Shown here: one piece after another, positions 1 to 7,247 of the stretch
Layout: the number at the start of each line of letters is the position of its first letter
How positions within the stretch are numbered: position 1 is the stretch's first letter
Source of the DNA: Gammaproteobacteria bacterium
Lineage (GTDB): Bacteria; Pseudomonadota; Gammaproteobacteria; Arenicellales; JAOTYS01
Direction of reading: 5' to 3'
Assembly (NCBI GenBank): GCA_029861795.1
Contig: JAOTYS010000210.1
Coordinates: forward strand, 1-8,012
Length of the DNA stretch: 8,012 nucleotides
Translations under genes and position numbers: made by a program
Notes under the pieces: model-generated
The model's database searches: none
Told to the model about the DNA's origin: nothing
The model's input: only the letters and a program-made list of their open reading frames with translations

Positions 1-1
1 C

Positions 2-1555
2 GGTCTAAAAGGTGTGCGTGCCAGCACTATTCGAATAGTACGCGAGAATCTATGGCGCATTGATCAACATTTTCGCAAGAATTCGGTATGTATAGAATTT
101 TTCATGAAGATCTTACGTGAACCGGACGGAGTGGCGAGCGCCCTGAGCCGGATGAATTCATACGGCGTTCTAGGTGCGTATGTTCCGGCATTCGGCGCAG
201 TGGTGGGCCAAATGCAGCATGATCTATTTCACGTTTACACAGTCGACGCACATTCTTTGTTCGTAGTACGTAATCTCAGACGCTTTGCAGTGCCAGATGT
301 AGAAAATGAATTTCCAATTGTTGCTGAGATTATGTCGCAAGTGGCGAAGCCAGAAAGACTATATCTCGCCGGTTTTTTCCATGATATAGCTAAAGGTCGC
401 GGCGGGGATCACTCTAAATTGGGGGAGCGGGATGCGGTGGCGTTCTGTAAGCGTCATGGCATGAGCGAATACGATTGCCATTTGGTGGGTTGGTTGGTGC
501 GTCACCATCTGTTGATGTCTTGGACGGCACAACGACAGGACATTTCGGATCCTGAGGTGGTATTACAGTTTGCCCAAACAGTCGGTGATCAAGAGCACCT
601 AGACAATCTGTATTTACTCACCATAGCGGATATACGGGGCACTAGCCCTCGGGTATGGAACTCTTGGAAGGGTCGTCTTTTAACAGATCTTTATACCGCG
701 ACAACACGTGTTCTTCGACGAGGATTTGGTGCGCCAATACACTTGTCAGATCGAATTCGAGATCTTAAGCGCGATGCCCTCGATCAATTATCAGCGTCAG
801 GTTTGCCAGTGCCCTCTATCGAAAAGCATTGGGAGATGTTGGACGATGAGTACTTCTTGCGCCACGATGCTGACAGCATCGCTTGGCACGCCCATTGCAT
901 CGTAGCTGCACCAGCTATAGATCTACCTTTGGTTGCAGCCAGGCACGCAGGCGCCAATCAAGTCCTAATTTATGCTCCAGAATTTGATGAGTTGTTGTCT
1001 GTGGTCGCGGGAGGATTCGATCGTCTGGGTATGAATATTGTCGATGCGCGGATCCATGCTAATCGCTCGCGCTTCGCGCTGTGTGTATTTGTGGCCCTAA
1101 ACTCCGAAGGTGAAGCGATTACAAGCGCCCAGAGCTTACACGCACTCGAAGCGAGCCTGCGCCAGCAGATACTCTCCCCCAAAGCTGGGTCAGATCCAAG
1201 ACGAGTAAACGTATCCCGCACACTTAAGCATTTCCCCATCAACACACAAGTTTCGTTTGTGCCATCTGTGAATGGACAGCAAACAATGATGGAAGTTATC
1301 GCTCAGGATCGCCCCGGACTGGTCTACCAAGTATCGCTGGCGTTACTACACTGCAAAGTACGCCTTGTAACAGCAAAAATCACGACCTATGGAGAGCGCG
1401 CAGAAGACATCTTCTTCATCACGGATCGAGATGGTAAACCAGTTACTGGGAAACGCCAGCAAGCATGTCTCAGGAGCCGAATCAACCGAGCACTTGGAGA
1501 CGTCGTCGATCGCAGATACTCCAACGGTGTCACCGCAAAGGCAGCCGCATTCTAA
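2..1555 (+). CDS. glnD: Bifunctional [PII] uridylyltransferase / uridylyl-removing enzyme GlnD, 5'-truncated by the window edge
   Basis: GlnD attaches UMP to PII signal proteins when glutamine is low and removes it when glutamine is high, so it sets nitrogen-assimilation activity in the cytoplasm. About 517 codons are present. Family members are usually 850-900 residues, so the N-terminal nucleotidyltransferase domain lies before the window. Seen in order: the conserved block reading MQHDLFHVYTVDAH (212-253); an HD phosphohydrolase core with the His-Asp pair in FFHDIAKGRGGDHS (HD codons 380-385) and a following HH (503-508), which is the uridylyl-removing domain; then two C-terminal ACT domains that sense glutamine. 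The first ACT domain starts near 959. The second starts near 1286 and carries DRPGLV. The frame is open to the left edge, so the in-frame GTG at 14 is not the real start. The TAA stop is 23 nt before dapD, a neighbour also seen in E. coli. No frameshift is visible. Confidence 0.96.
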   Translation, partial: GLKGVRASTIRIVRENLWRIDQHFRKNSVCIEFFMKILREPDGVASALSRMNSYGVLGAYVPAFGAVVGQMQHDLFHVYTVDAHSLFVVRNLRRFAVPDVENEFPIVAEIMSQVAKPERLYLAGFFHDIAKGRGGDHSKLGERDAVAFCKRHGMSEYDCHLVGWLVRHHLLMSWTAQRQDISDPEVVLQFAQTVGDQEHLDNLYLLTIADIRGTSPRVWNSWKGRLLTDLYTATTRVLRRGFGAPIHLSDRIRDLKRDALDQLSASGLPVPSIEKHWEMLDDEYFLRHDADSIAWHAHCIVAAPAIDLPLVAARHAGANQVLIYAPEFDELLSVVAGGFDRLGMNIVDARIHANRSRFALCVFVALNSEGEAITSAQSLHALEASLRQQILSPKAGSDPRRVNVSRTLKHFPINTQVSFVPSVNGQQTMMEVIAQDRPGLVYQVSLALLHCKVRLVTAKITTYGERAEDIFFITDRDGKPVTGKRQQACLRSRINRALGDVVDRRYSNGVTAKAAAF

Positions 1556-1578
1556 TCAGCATCCCGAGAAGTTGAGCT

Positions 1579-2406
1579 GTGAGTGGAAGCAATTTACAGA
1601 TTGAGATCGATAAGGCGTTTGAGGTGCGCCAACGTATCACACCCAGTAGCGCTACCGCATCACTTCGTGATGCGGTGTATAAGACAATCGAGTTGCTGGA
1701 TTCTGGCACAGCACGTGTGGCGGAAAAGCGCGGGTCCGAGTGGGTAGTTCATGAGTGGATAAAGAAGGCGGTGCTGCTTTATTTTCGCATTGAGAATAGC
1801 GAAGTCATACCCGGTGGCTATACTCAGTATTTTGACAAGATTCCGTCGAAATTTAGCGATACGAGATCTAGCGCATTTGAAGCAGGTGGCTTCAGAGTTG
1901 TGCCACCCGCCTTAGTACGCAAGGGAGCGTATATAGCATCAGACGTTGTGTTGATGCCGAGTTATGTGAACATTGGAGCCTATGTCGATGAGGGGACAAT
2001 GGTGGATACTTGGGCGACCGTAGGTTCCTGTGCACAAATCGGCAAGAACGTACATCTTTCAGGTGGTGCGGGAATTGGTGGTGTGCTCGAACCGCTACAG
2101 GCTTCGCCCACGATTATTGAAGACAATTGTTTCATCGGTGCACGCAGTGAGATCGTGGAAGGGGTGGTGGTGGAATCAGGTGCGGTTATTTCTATGGGAG
2201 TGTTTATCGGTCAAAGCACTAAGATTTTTGACCGGACGAGCGGTGAAGTAACGTATGGTCGCGTGCCTGCGGGTGCTGTCGTAGTGCCTGGGGCGCTGCC
2301 CGCTGTCGACGGAAGTCATAGCCTGTATTGCGCCGTGATTGTGAAACGAGTAGATCAAAAAACCCGTGATAAGATAGGCATCAATGCGTTGTTGCGTAGC
2401 GTCTAG
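1579..2406 (+). CDS. dapD: 2,3,4,5-tetrahydropyridine-2,6-dicarboxylate N-succinyltransferase DapD
   Basis: DapD transfers succinyl from succinyl-CoA to tetrahydrodipicolinate in the succinylase branch of lysine and diaminopimelate synthesis (cytoplasmic; homotrimer in known members). The 275-residue length matches the 274 of E. coli. An N-terminal helical domain (about 1-100, with the RVAEK and FRVVPP blocks) precedes a left-handed beta-helix of hexapeptide repeats (about 105-240). The helix contains the family blocks [20 protein letters not shown] and [15 protein letters not shown]. Asp143 and Glu191 align with E. coli Asp141 and Glu189, the residues proposed to be catalytic. The GTG start is forced: an in-frame TGA lies at 1573-1575 and the next possible start is 15 codons later, inside conserved sequence. 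A GAGAAG at 1566-1571 can serve as a ribosome binding site with 7 nt spacing. It is probably co-transcribed with glnD. Confidence 0.98.
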   Translation: MSGSNLQIEIDKAFEVRQRITPSSATASLRDAVYKTIELLDSGTARVAEKRGSEWVVHEWIKKAVLLYFRIENSEVIPGGYTQYFDKIPSKFSDTRSSAFEAGGFRVVPPALVRKGAYIASDVVLMPSYVNIGAYVDEGTMVDTWATVGSCAQIGKNVHLSGGAGIGGVLEPLQASPTIIEDNCFIGARSEIVEGVVVESGAVISMGVFIGQSTKIFDRTSGEVTYGRVPAGAVVVPGALPAVDGSHSLYCAVIVKRVDQKTRDKIGINALLRSV

Positions 2407-2454
2407 TGTAGTGGATCACAACACGCCACGTTTTCAATATGCAGTGAAATTGCA

Positions 2455-3216
2455 ATGCATATAGAAATGTCATCCGACTCTGATCGCGGCTTAGTTCGAG
2501 AGCGTAACGAAGACTGTGTGCTGATCCTGCCCGAACACCGGCTAGCGATACTATCAGACGGCATGGGCGGTCACCGAGCTGGTGATGTCGCTAGTTCAAT
2601 CGCAGTGGACGTCGTCGCCGAGTCCCTCACTGGCCGAATTAAAGAACTCAGCCTCGAGCTTGGTCGAAAATCCGATGGGCCCTTCCCTCAGTCTGAAGAT
2701 TTGTGTGAGGCGATAGAGGCTGCCAACGAACAGATTTTACAAACCGCTCGTACTCAACCCGAGTGTTATGGCATGGGTGCCACCATCGTCGTTGCTAGTC
2801 TGTGTGGTGCCCAATTTCTCGCTGCACACCTAGGGGATTCCCGGGCGTATCGGTTGCGTGGGGAAAGGTTCGAACAGCTCACCGAAGACCATACCTTGGC
2901 GCAACAATACCTTCGCGACGGAGGGCCGATGCTGGCGCAGGAAAGCTACGGCTATGCGCGAAGTATGCTACTACGGGGATTAGGCATAGCAGAGGTTATA
3001 CAGCCAGATATCACCACCGAGAAACTCGCCGTAGGAGATGTCTTTCTGCTTTGTTCTGACGGTCTCACAGATGCCATTAGCGACAAGGCCATCCGAGACA
3101 TTTTGCTGGCCGCCGAGGATACCCTAGACGAGACGGTGGCATCACTGATAGCAGCGGCAAACGATAGTGGTGGACCGGATAACATTTCGGTCGCGCTGAT
3201 GCAGGTTAGGGAGTAG
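2455..3216 (+). CDS. PP2C-type (PPM) serine/threonine protein phosphatase, Stp1-like
   Basis: This is a metal-dependent phosphatase expected to remove phosphate from Ser/Thr residues and to oppose a Hanks-type kinase. All bacterial PP2C landmarks are in order: RERNED (metal ligands Glu19, Asp20), the SDGMGGH motif (Asp35, Gly36), GATIVVA, HLGDSRAYRLR, LTEDHT, LLRGLG, CSDGLTD (Asp202) and the terminal GGPDNIS (Asp242, Asn243). At 253 residues it is a stand-alone catalytic domain with no signal peptide, membrane segment or sensor domain, so it should be cytoplasmic. The ATG at 2455 is preferred because it gives a normal N-terminus, though it has only a weak GTGA-like ribosome site. An ATG at 2467 is the alternative. 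The gene is 48 nt after dapD and probably belongs to the same transcript. No kinase, FHA or type VI secretion gene is in the window, so its substrate is unknown. Confidence 0.93.
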   Translation: MHIEMSSDSDRGLVRERNEDCVLILPEHRLAILSDGMGGHRAGDVASSIAVDVVAESLTGRIKELSLELGRKSDGPFPQSEDLCEAIEAANEQILQTARTQPECYGMGATIVVASLCGAQFLAAHLGDSRAYRLRGERFEQLTEDHTLAQQYLRDGGPMLAQESYGYARSMLLRGLGIAEVIQPDITTEKLAVGDVFLLCSDGLTDAISDKAIRDILLAAEDTLDETVASLIAAANDSGGPDNISVALMQVRE

Positions 3217-3234
3217 AGCTGCGAGGGCGTTACG
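3217..3234. other. Convergent junction between the phosphatase gene and radA
   Basis: Only 18 nt separate the TAG of the + strand phosphatase gene from the TAG of the - strand radA gene. The only dyad is the 9-nt palindrome GCGTTACGC at the radA end, which is too small for a terminator, and no T tract flanks it on either strand. Transcripts from both sides probably run into the opposing gene, or termination is Rho-dependent. That last point is inference. Confidence 0.6.
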
Positions 3235-4596
3235 CTAGTTTAGTCCCACCCCAGTGAGTGCTTCTGTTACTCGGCCCACTGTAATCAGATCAAGTTGCTT
3301 AGGGAACTGCTTGGAGCGATTGTCGAGCGGCATCACCGCCGAGCCAAACCCCAGCTTGTCCGCCTCACGTAAGCGATCGGCGCCGCGCTGAACGGGACGT
3401 ACCTCTCCCGCCAATCCCACCTCACCGAACACTACGGTGCCGGCTGCAACGGGTTCGCTGCGCAGGCTGGATACTATCGCCAGCACTACAGCGAGATCGG
3501 CCGCCGGTTCGGTGACTCGAACGCCGCCAACAACGTTAACAAACACATCGTGATCGTATAGCGCAAAGCCGGCGTGACGATGCAACATAGCCAGTAGCAT
3601 AGCTAGGCGATTCTGCTCCAAACCCACCGTGAGTCGTCGCGGATTCGCTAAGGGGCTGCGATCAACCAATGCCTGAACCTCCACTAGCAATGGCCGAGTA
3701 CCTTCTAACGTAGCGAGGACCACACTTCCAGGGGCCGGTTCGCGTGTTCGGCTAACAAACATGGCTGACGGATTGGTGACCTCCCGCAGGCCCCTTTCCG
3801 TCATGGCAAAGACACCGATCTCATTGACTGCGCCGAACCTATTCTTGATTGCACGGATTAAGCGAAAGGAGCTAGACCTATCACCCTCGAAATACAGTAC
3901 AGTGTCCACCATATGCTCCAAGATACGAGGACCGGCAATCATGCCCTCCTTGGTTACGTGGCCTACCAGAATTACTACAGCGCCCGTTTGCTTGGCGAAG
4001 CTCACTAGCTTGGCCGCACATTCCCTTACCTGTGCCACACTGCCAGGGGTGGACTGTAACAGTTCGCTGTATAAGGTCTGAATGGAATCAGCCACCAATA
4101 TCGCTGGTTTTGTACTTTGTGCGAGTTCGAGTACGGTCTCCAGACGATTCTCTGCCAACAACTGGAGCTCTGGTGCATCCAATCCCAAGCGCCGGGCGCG
4201 CAGCGCTACTTGTTGAACCGACTCTTCCCCGGTCACATATATGGTGGTGTAGTGCAAACTTAGTTGGGCAAGGGCTTGCAGCAGCAAGGTCGATTTTCCG
4301 ATGCCCGGATCACCGCCGATAAGTACCGCCGAGCCAGCCACCAAACCCCCTCCAAGAACGCGATCTAGCTCGGGAAGGCCGCTACTAACGCGCGCTTGTT
4401 CCTCAAGCGCCACTGCATTGAGGCGCTGCAGCTGCGGGTTAGCGCCATACACCGGAAACCGACTACTGATTTGTGCACTCGCCAGCGATTCGACGAGGCT
4501 ATTCCATGCCCCGCAGTCGGGGCACTGACCTACCCATTTAGGGCTCCGGAAATCGCATTCGGCGCAGCAAAACGCTGTCTTAGTCTTTGAGCTCAT
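3235..4596 (-). CDS. radA: DNA repair protein RadA (Sms), RecA-like branch-migration ATPase
   Basis: RadA is a RecA/DnaB-like ATPase that extends heteroduplex and processes recombination intermediates together with RecA. With the start chosen here it has 453 residues, against about 460 in E. coli. Seen in order: an N-terminal zinc finger (Cys11, Cys14, Cys25, Cys28); the Walker A motif GGDPGIGKST at 94-103; a Walker B strand ILVADS near 166-171; the RadA signature KNRFG at 251-255; and a C-terminal Lon-protease-like domain with VGGVRV and GEVGLAGEVR, expected to lack protease activity. The frame stays open 18 codons further up to an ATG at 4650, but that extension lies inside alr and has no family character. 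The ATG at 4596 puts MSSK just before the zinc finger. An AAGG lies very close to it (2 nt spacing), so translation may depend on coupling to alr, which ends 4 nt upstream. Confidence 0.97.
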   Translation of the reverse strand: MSSKTKTAFCCAECDFRSPKWVGQCPDCGAWNSLVESLASAQISSRFPVYGANPQLQRLNAVALEEQARVSSGLPELDRVLGGGLVAGSAVLIGGDPGIGKSTLLLQALAQLSLHYTTIYVTGEESVQQVALRARRLGLDAPELQLLAENRLETVLELAQSTKPAILVADSIQTLYSELLQSTPGSVAQVRECAAKLVSFAKQTGAVVILVGHVTKEGMIAGPRILEHMVDTVLYFEGDRSSSFRLIRAIKNRFGAVNEIGVFAMTERGLREVTNPSAMFVSRTREPAPGSVVLATLEGTRPLLVEVQALVDRSPLANPRRLTVGLEQNRLAMLLAMLHRHAGFALYDHDVFVNVVGGVRVTEPAADLAVVLAIVSSLRSEPVAAGTVVFGEVGLAGEVRPVQRGADRLREADKLGFGSAVMPLDNRSKQFPKQLDLITVGRVTEALTGVGLN

Positions 4597-4600
4597 AACC

Positions 4601-5668
4601 TTAAATACGTGGCACCCGGGCAGTGACCGAACAAAGCAACTGGTAAGCATTGGTACCCACCCAACGCGCGACCTCCTCTACCGGCAATCCTGCCCCCCAC
4701 AACACTGCTGGAGTACCTACGGTGACGTCCTGATGACGGCGGAGATCCACACTTAATAGGTCCATGGAGATTCTGCCAACAACTGGTGCACGCCGGCCGC
4801 AAATCAGTACGGGTGTCCCACTCACTGCGTGTCGCGGATAGCCGTCGCCATAACCACAGGCAATCACCGCTACAGACATGGCCTCGGGACAAGTCCAACT
4901 GCCGCCATAGCCAATGCGATCGCCTTGCTTTAGCTGCTTTACTGCGATCACCGCAGAGCGAAAGGTCATTGCCGGACGCAGCCCAAGCTCAGCGGCGTTA
5001 CGCTCGGGTAACGATGACACGCCATAGAGCATGATACCGGGACGTACCCAGTCCATGTGTGTCTCGGGCCAAGCCACAAGCCCCGCAGAATTGGCGAGAC
5101 TCAATTCACAATTGTGACCCGCGCAACTCTGGCGGAATGCATTGAGTTGCGCCGTGGTGTAATGGTCGGAGGTGTCCTCGGCATTGGCGAGATGTGATAT
5201 CAGACGGATGGCCCCGATGGCTGGGTGTGCGCGCAACTGCTGCAACACGGTGGGCAAAGATTCCCCCGGAAATCCGAGGCGATGCATACCACTATCGATC
5301 TTGACCCAGACGTCAATTCGCCGGGTGAGGTTGACGTGGCTAAGCACTTCGAGCTGTGTGCTCGAATGGATAACTGGAGTCAGTGAGTATTGGGCAAGGA
5401 GTTCAAGTTCCTCGCGGTCACCGAACCCCGACAAGATGCAAATAGGATGAGTGCAATCGGCGTTGCGCAGCAGCAACGCTTCGTCGATGGATGCGACGGC
5501 AAACGCATCAGCATCACTCAAGGCTTTGCATGCAAGCACCGCTCCGTGGCCATAGGCATCTGCCTTGACCACCGCCATCACCTTGGATTTCGGGCAGAGA
5601 TCCCTGACGACGCGTAGATTGCTACTTAGTACGTCGAAATCGATTTGAGCAAATGTCGGGCGGCTCAT
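4601..5668 (-). CDS. alr: Alanine racemase, PLP-dependent
   Basis: Alr interconverts L- and D-alanine using pyridoxal phosphate and supplies D-Ala for the peptidoglycan stem peptide. Its 355 residues are normal for the family. The N-terminal TIM-barrel domain carries the cofactor lysine Lys35 in VVKADAYGHG and the KIDSGMHRLGF block (123-133). The C-terminal beta domain carries the second catalytic base, Tyr254, in RIGYGGSW, and the SMDLLSVDL block. No defect is visible. The start ATG shares ATGA with the dnaB stop. A GAGG at 5679-5682, inside the last dnaB codons, sits 10 nt upstream as its likely ribosome site. From sequence alone I cannot tell whether it is a constitutive (Alr) or catabolic (DadX) type, but linkage to dnaB favours the housekeeping enzyme. 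Confidence 0.97.
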   Translation of the reverse strand: MSRPTFAQIDFDVLSSNLRVVRDLCPKSKVMAVVKADAYGHGAVLACKALSDADAFAVASIDEALLLRNADCTHPICILSGFGDREELELLAQYSLTPVIHSSTQLEVLSHVNLTRRIDVWVKIDSGMHRLGFPGESLPTVLQQLRAHPAIGAIRLISHLANAEDTSDHYTTAQLNAFRQSCAGHNCELSLANSAGLVAWPETHMDWVRPGIMLYGVSSLPERNAAELGLRPAMTFRSAVIAVKQLKQGDRIGYGGSWTCPEAMSVAVIACGYGDGYPRHAVSGTPVLICGRRAPVVGRISMDLLSVDLRRHQDVTVGTPAVLWGAGLPVEEVARWVGTNAYQLLCSVTARVPRI

Positions 5669-7059
5669 CCATAAATGCCCTCGTATGAGACATTGGCGTA
5701 GTTCTCAAATCGCGTGTATTCGCCGAGAAACGTCAGGCGAACGGTCCCGACTGGACCATTTCGCTGCTTTCCGATGATAATCTCCGCAGTTCCTTTATCT
5801 TGCGAATCTTCGTTATAGACCTCGTCACGGTAAATGAACAAAATCACATCCGCATCTTGCTCGATAGCTCCCGACTCCCGCAGGTCGGACATTACTGGTC
5901 TCTTGTTGGGCCGCTGTTCCAGACTACGATTCAATTGCGACAACGCGATTAGTGGTACATTGAGCTCCTTCGATAAGATCTTCAAAGACCGGGTAATGTT
6001 TGATATCTCCGTGGCACGATTCTCAGTACTCTCCGCAGCCTGCATTAGTTGCAGGTAGTCGACGATGATCAAGCCGAGACCTTGCTCACGGGCGAGCCGC
6101 CGCGCTCGAGTGCGTAACTCCAAGGGTGTGAGCGATGGGGTATCATCCACAAAGATTGGTTTGTCCGCGAGGATACTGAGTGTGCTGGTAAGACGTGGCC
6201 AATCATCATCATGCAGCTTGCCAGTCCTTAATTTCTGAGCGTTAATACGGCTCAAAGATGCCAACATTCGTGTCGCCAATTGCTGTCCGGGCATTTCCAT
6301 GCTGAAGATTGCGACCGGAATATTCTGTTTTAATGCGGCCGCCTCGGCGATGTTCATCGCCAGCGCCGTCTTTCCCATCGATGGTCTGCCTGCAATGATG
6401 ATAAGATCTGAGGATTGAAGCCCCGCCGTGTGGCTGTCTAGATCCTCAAATCCTGTTGCGATACCCGTCAAATCGCCACCTGAGGCGAATAGCTCCTCGA
6501 TGCGTTCCATGCTTTGGGTCATTAAGTTTTTCAAAGGAGTAAACTGACCACCCCGTGTGGCATCATGCTGTGCGATGTCGAAGATCGTTTTTTCGGCATA
6601 GTCCAGCACTTCCCCTGGGCTGCGACCCTCTGGATTGAAGGCCCGCGCAGCGATGTTGTGGGAGCCCTGGATCAAACCCCTAAGAATGCTCCGGTCCCGG
6701 ACTATGCGGGCATAGGCTACGAGATTAGCAGTGGTGGGAGTGTTGCGGGCAAGACTGCCAACATAGGCCAAGCCCCCTATTGATTCCAAGTATCCATTCT
6801 TCTCTAACCACTCGGACACGGTCACAACGTCAGCGGGATCCCCCACACTGCACAGGGTCGTAACCGCTTCGAATATCAACTTGTGGTTACGGTGGTAGAA
6901 GTCAGCTGCTGTGACTAGGTCTGCCACTTCATCCAACCGTGCGTTGTCCAACATAAGTCCACCAAGAAGCGACTGTTCCGCCTCCATTGCCTGGGGCGGC
7001 AACTTGATGGCATCCGGTTCCTGATTAGATGACCGGGGCAGCTGGGCAGGTTCTGTCAT
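5665..7059 (-). CDS. dnaB: Replicative DNA helicase DnaB
   Basis: DnaB is the hexameric 5'-to-3' helicase that unwinds DNA at the replication fork and recruits primase. The protein has 464 residues, close to the 471 of E. coli. A short polar N-terminal tail (1-20) is followed by the helical N-terminal domain (PPQAMEAEQSLLGG at 21-34, typical of the family), a linker around 160-200 and the RecA-like motor domain. The motor domain shows Walker A GRPSMGKT (224-231), the Walker B strand LIIVDYLQLM (330-339), the SDLRESGAIEQDAD block (391-404) and the arginine-finger region KQRNGP (431-436). No intein interrupts these motifs, a common insertion site in dnaB. The ATG is preceded by GAGG at 7064-7067 with 4 nt spacing. 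It is followed by alr with a 4-nt overlap and separated from rplI by a 188-nt spacer, which could hold its own control signals. Confidence 0.98.
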   Translation of the reverse strand: MTEPAQLPRSSNQEPDAIKLPPQAMEAEQSLLGGLMLDNARLDEVADLVTAADFYHRNHKLIFEAVTTLCSVGDPADVVTVSEWLEKNGYLESIGGLAYVGSLARNTPTTANLVAYARIVRDRSILRGLIQGSHNIAARAFNPEGRSPGEVLDYAEKTIFDIAQHDATRGGQFTPLKNLMTQSMERIEELFASGGDLTGIATGFEDLDSHTAGLQSSDLIIIAGRPSMGKTALAMNIAEAAALKQNIPVAIFSMEMPGQQLATRMLASLSRINAQKLRTGKLHDDDWPRLTSTLSILADKPIFVDDTPSLTPLELRTRARRLAREQGLGLIIVDYLQLMQAAESTENRATEISNITRSLKILSKELNVPLIALSQLNRSLEQRPNKRPVMSDLRESGAIEQDADVILFIYRDEVYNEDSQDKGTAEIIIGKQRNGPVGTVRLTFLGEYTRFENYANVSYEGIYG

Positions 7060-7086
7060 TTTGCCTCGATGGGGTGGCCGTCGGCC

Positions 7087-7103
7087 TTAGTCCGAATGAC
7101 TAA
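7087..7103 (-). repeat. Perfect inverted repeat, 6-bp arms, 5-nt loop
   Basis: TTAGTC (7087-7092) and GACTAA (7098-7103) are exact reverse complements separated by five bases. The structure lies about 28 nt upstream of the dnaB start and is followed at once on the transcript by the GGCC-GTC-GGCC dyad. It could be a transcript hairpin or an operator-like site. No poly-U follows, so it is not a terminator. Confidence 0.45.
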
Positions 7104-7119
7104 TCTTACTATGCAATGG

Positions 7120-7136
7120 GCACCCGTTGCAGGTGC
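7120..7136 (-). repeat. Inverted repeat, 5-bp GC-rich arms, 7-nt loop
   Basis: GCACC (7120-7124) and GGTGC (7132-7136) pair exactly around a 7-nt loop. It is short, and a dyad of this size can arise by chance. It is listed because it is one of several in the same spacer upstream of dnaB. Confidence 0.3.
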
Positions 7137-7150
7137 GGCGTGGGGTGTAG

Positions 7151-7177
7151 GTTGGTACGGCATGCTGGCGTACCGAC
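7151..7177 (-). repeat. Inverted repeat, 9-bp arms with one mismatch
   Basis: The arms are GTTGGTACG (7151-7159) and CGTACCGAC (7169-7177), complementary at eight of nine positions, with six contiguous pairs next to a 9-nt loop that contains the palindrome GCATGC. In a - strand transcript the mismatch is A opposite C; in a + strand transcript it would be a G-U pair. No T tract follows on either strand, so this does not look like an intrinsic terminator. An RNA processing or protein-binding site is possible. Confidence 0.45.
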
Positions 7178-7247
7178 TGGGTATGAGCAGATCGTGAAAC
7201 AGGACCTGAAACTAACGATGGGGATGAATGCTTGCGTACAGAGCTGT

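Larger units (their letters stand above)
7060..7247 (-). other. rplI-dnaB intergenic leader with several inverted repeats
   Basis: This is the only sizeable non-coding gap in the - strand block, where other spacers are 4-17 nt or negative. It contains at least three short inverted repeats (listed separately), a small GGCC-GTC-GGCC dyad at 7076-7086 next to the dnaB ribosome site, and no run of T residues that would make an intrinsic terminator. No convincing sigma-70 promoter is visible. A weak 35-codon frame (7056-7163, - strand) ends by overlapping the dnaB ATG. The gap may carry a dnaB promoter, an RNA processing site or an attenuating structure. None of these is proven by the sequence. 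Confidence 0.5.

Noticed and set aside
14..16. GTG at 14 as the start of a short GlnD-like gene
   Set aside because: The frame is open to the left edge of the window, and the protein begins in mid-domain relative to known GlnD, so this is window truncation, not a short gene.
970..1245. 91-codon antisense frame within glnD
   Set aside because: It lies fully inside the ACT region of glnD, and its composition is that of a shadow frame with no motif.
3761..4528. Several + strand frames of 75-106 codons opposite radA
   Set aside because: They overlap one another and the conserved radA motifs on the other strand, and show no family features.
4597..4650. N-terminal extension of radA to an upstream ATG at 4650
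   Set aside because: The 18 extra residues overlap the end of alr and precede the normal MSSK-zinc finger start. They have no family resemblance.
4593..4898. 101-codon frame on the - strand overlapping alr
   Set aside because: It is a different frame of alr, which has intact catalytic motifs across this stretch. The translation has no recognisable domain.
5665..7059. Intein or insertion within dnaB
   Set aside because: Walker A, Walker B and the arginine-finger region are contiguous and the 464-residue length is normal.
7103..7132. Possible sigma-70 promoter for dnaB (CTGCAA, 18 nt, TAAGAT on the - strand)
   Set aside because: Only about 3 of 6 and 4 of 6 consensus matches with a long spacer. 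Such matches are common by chance, so it is not listed as a feature.
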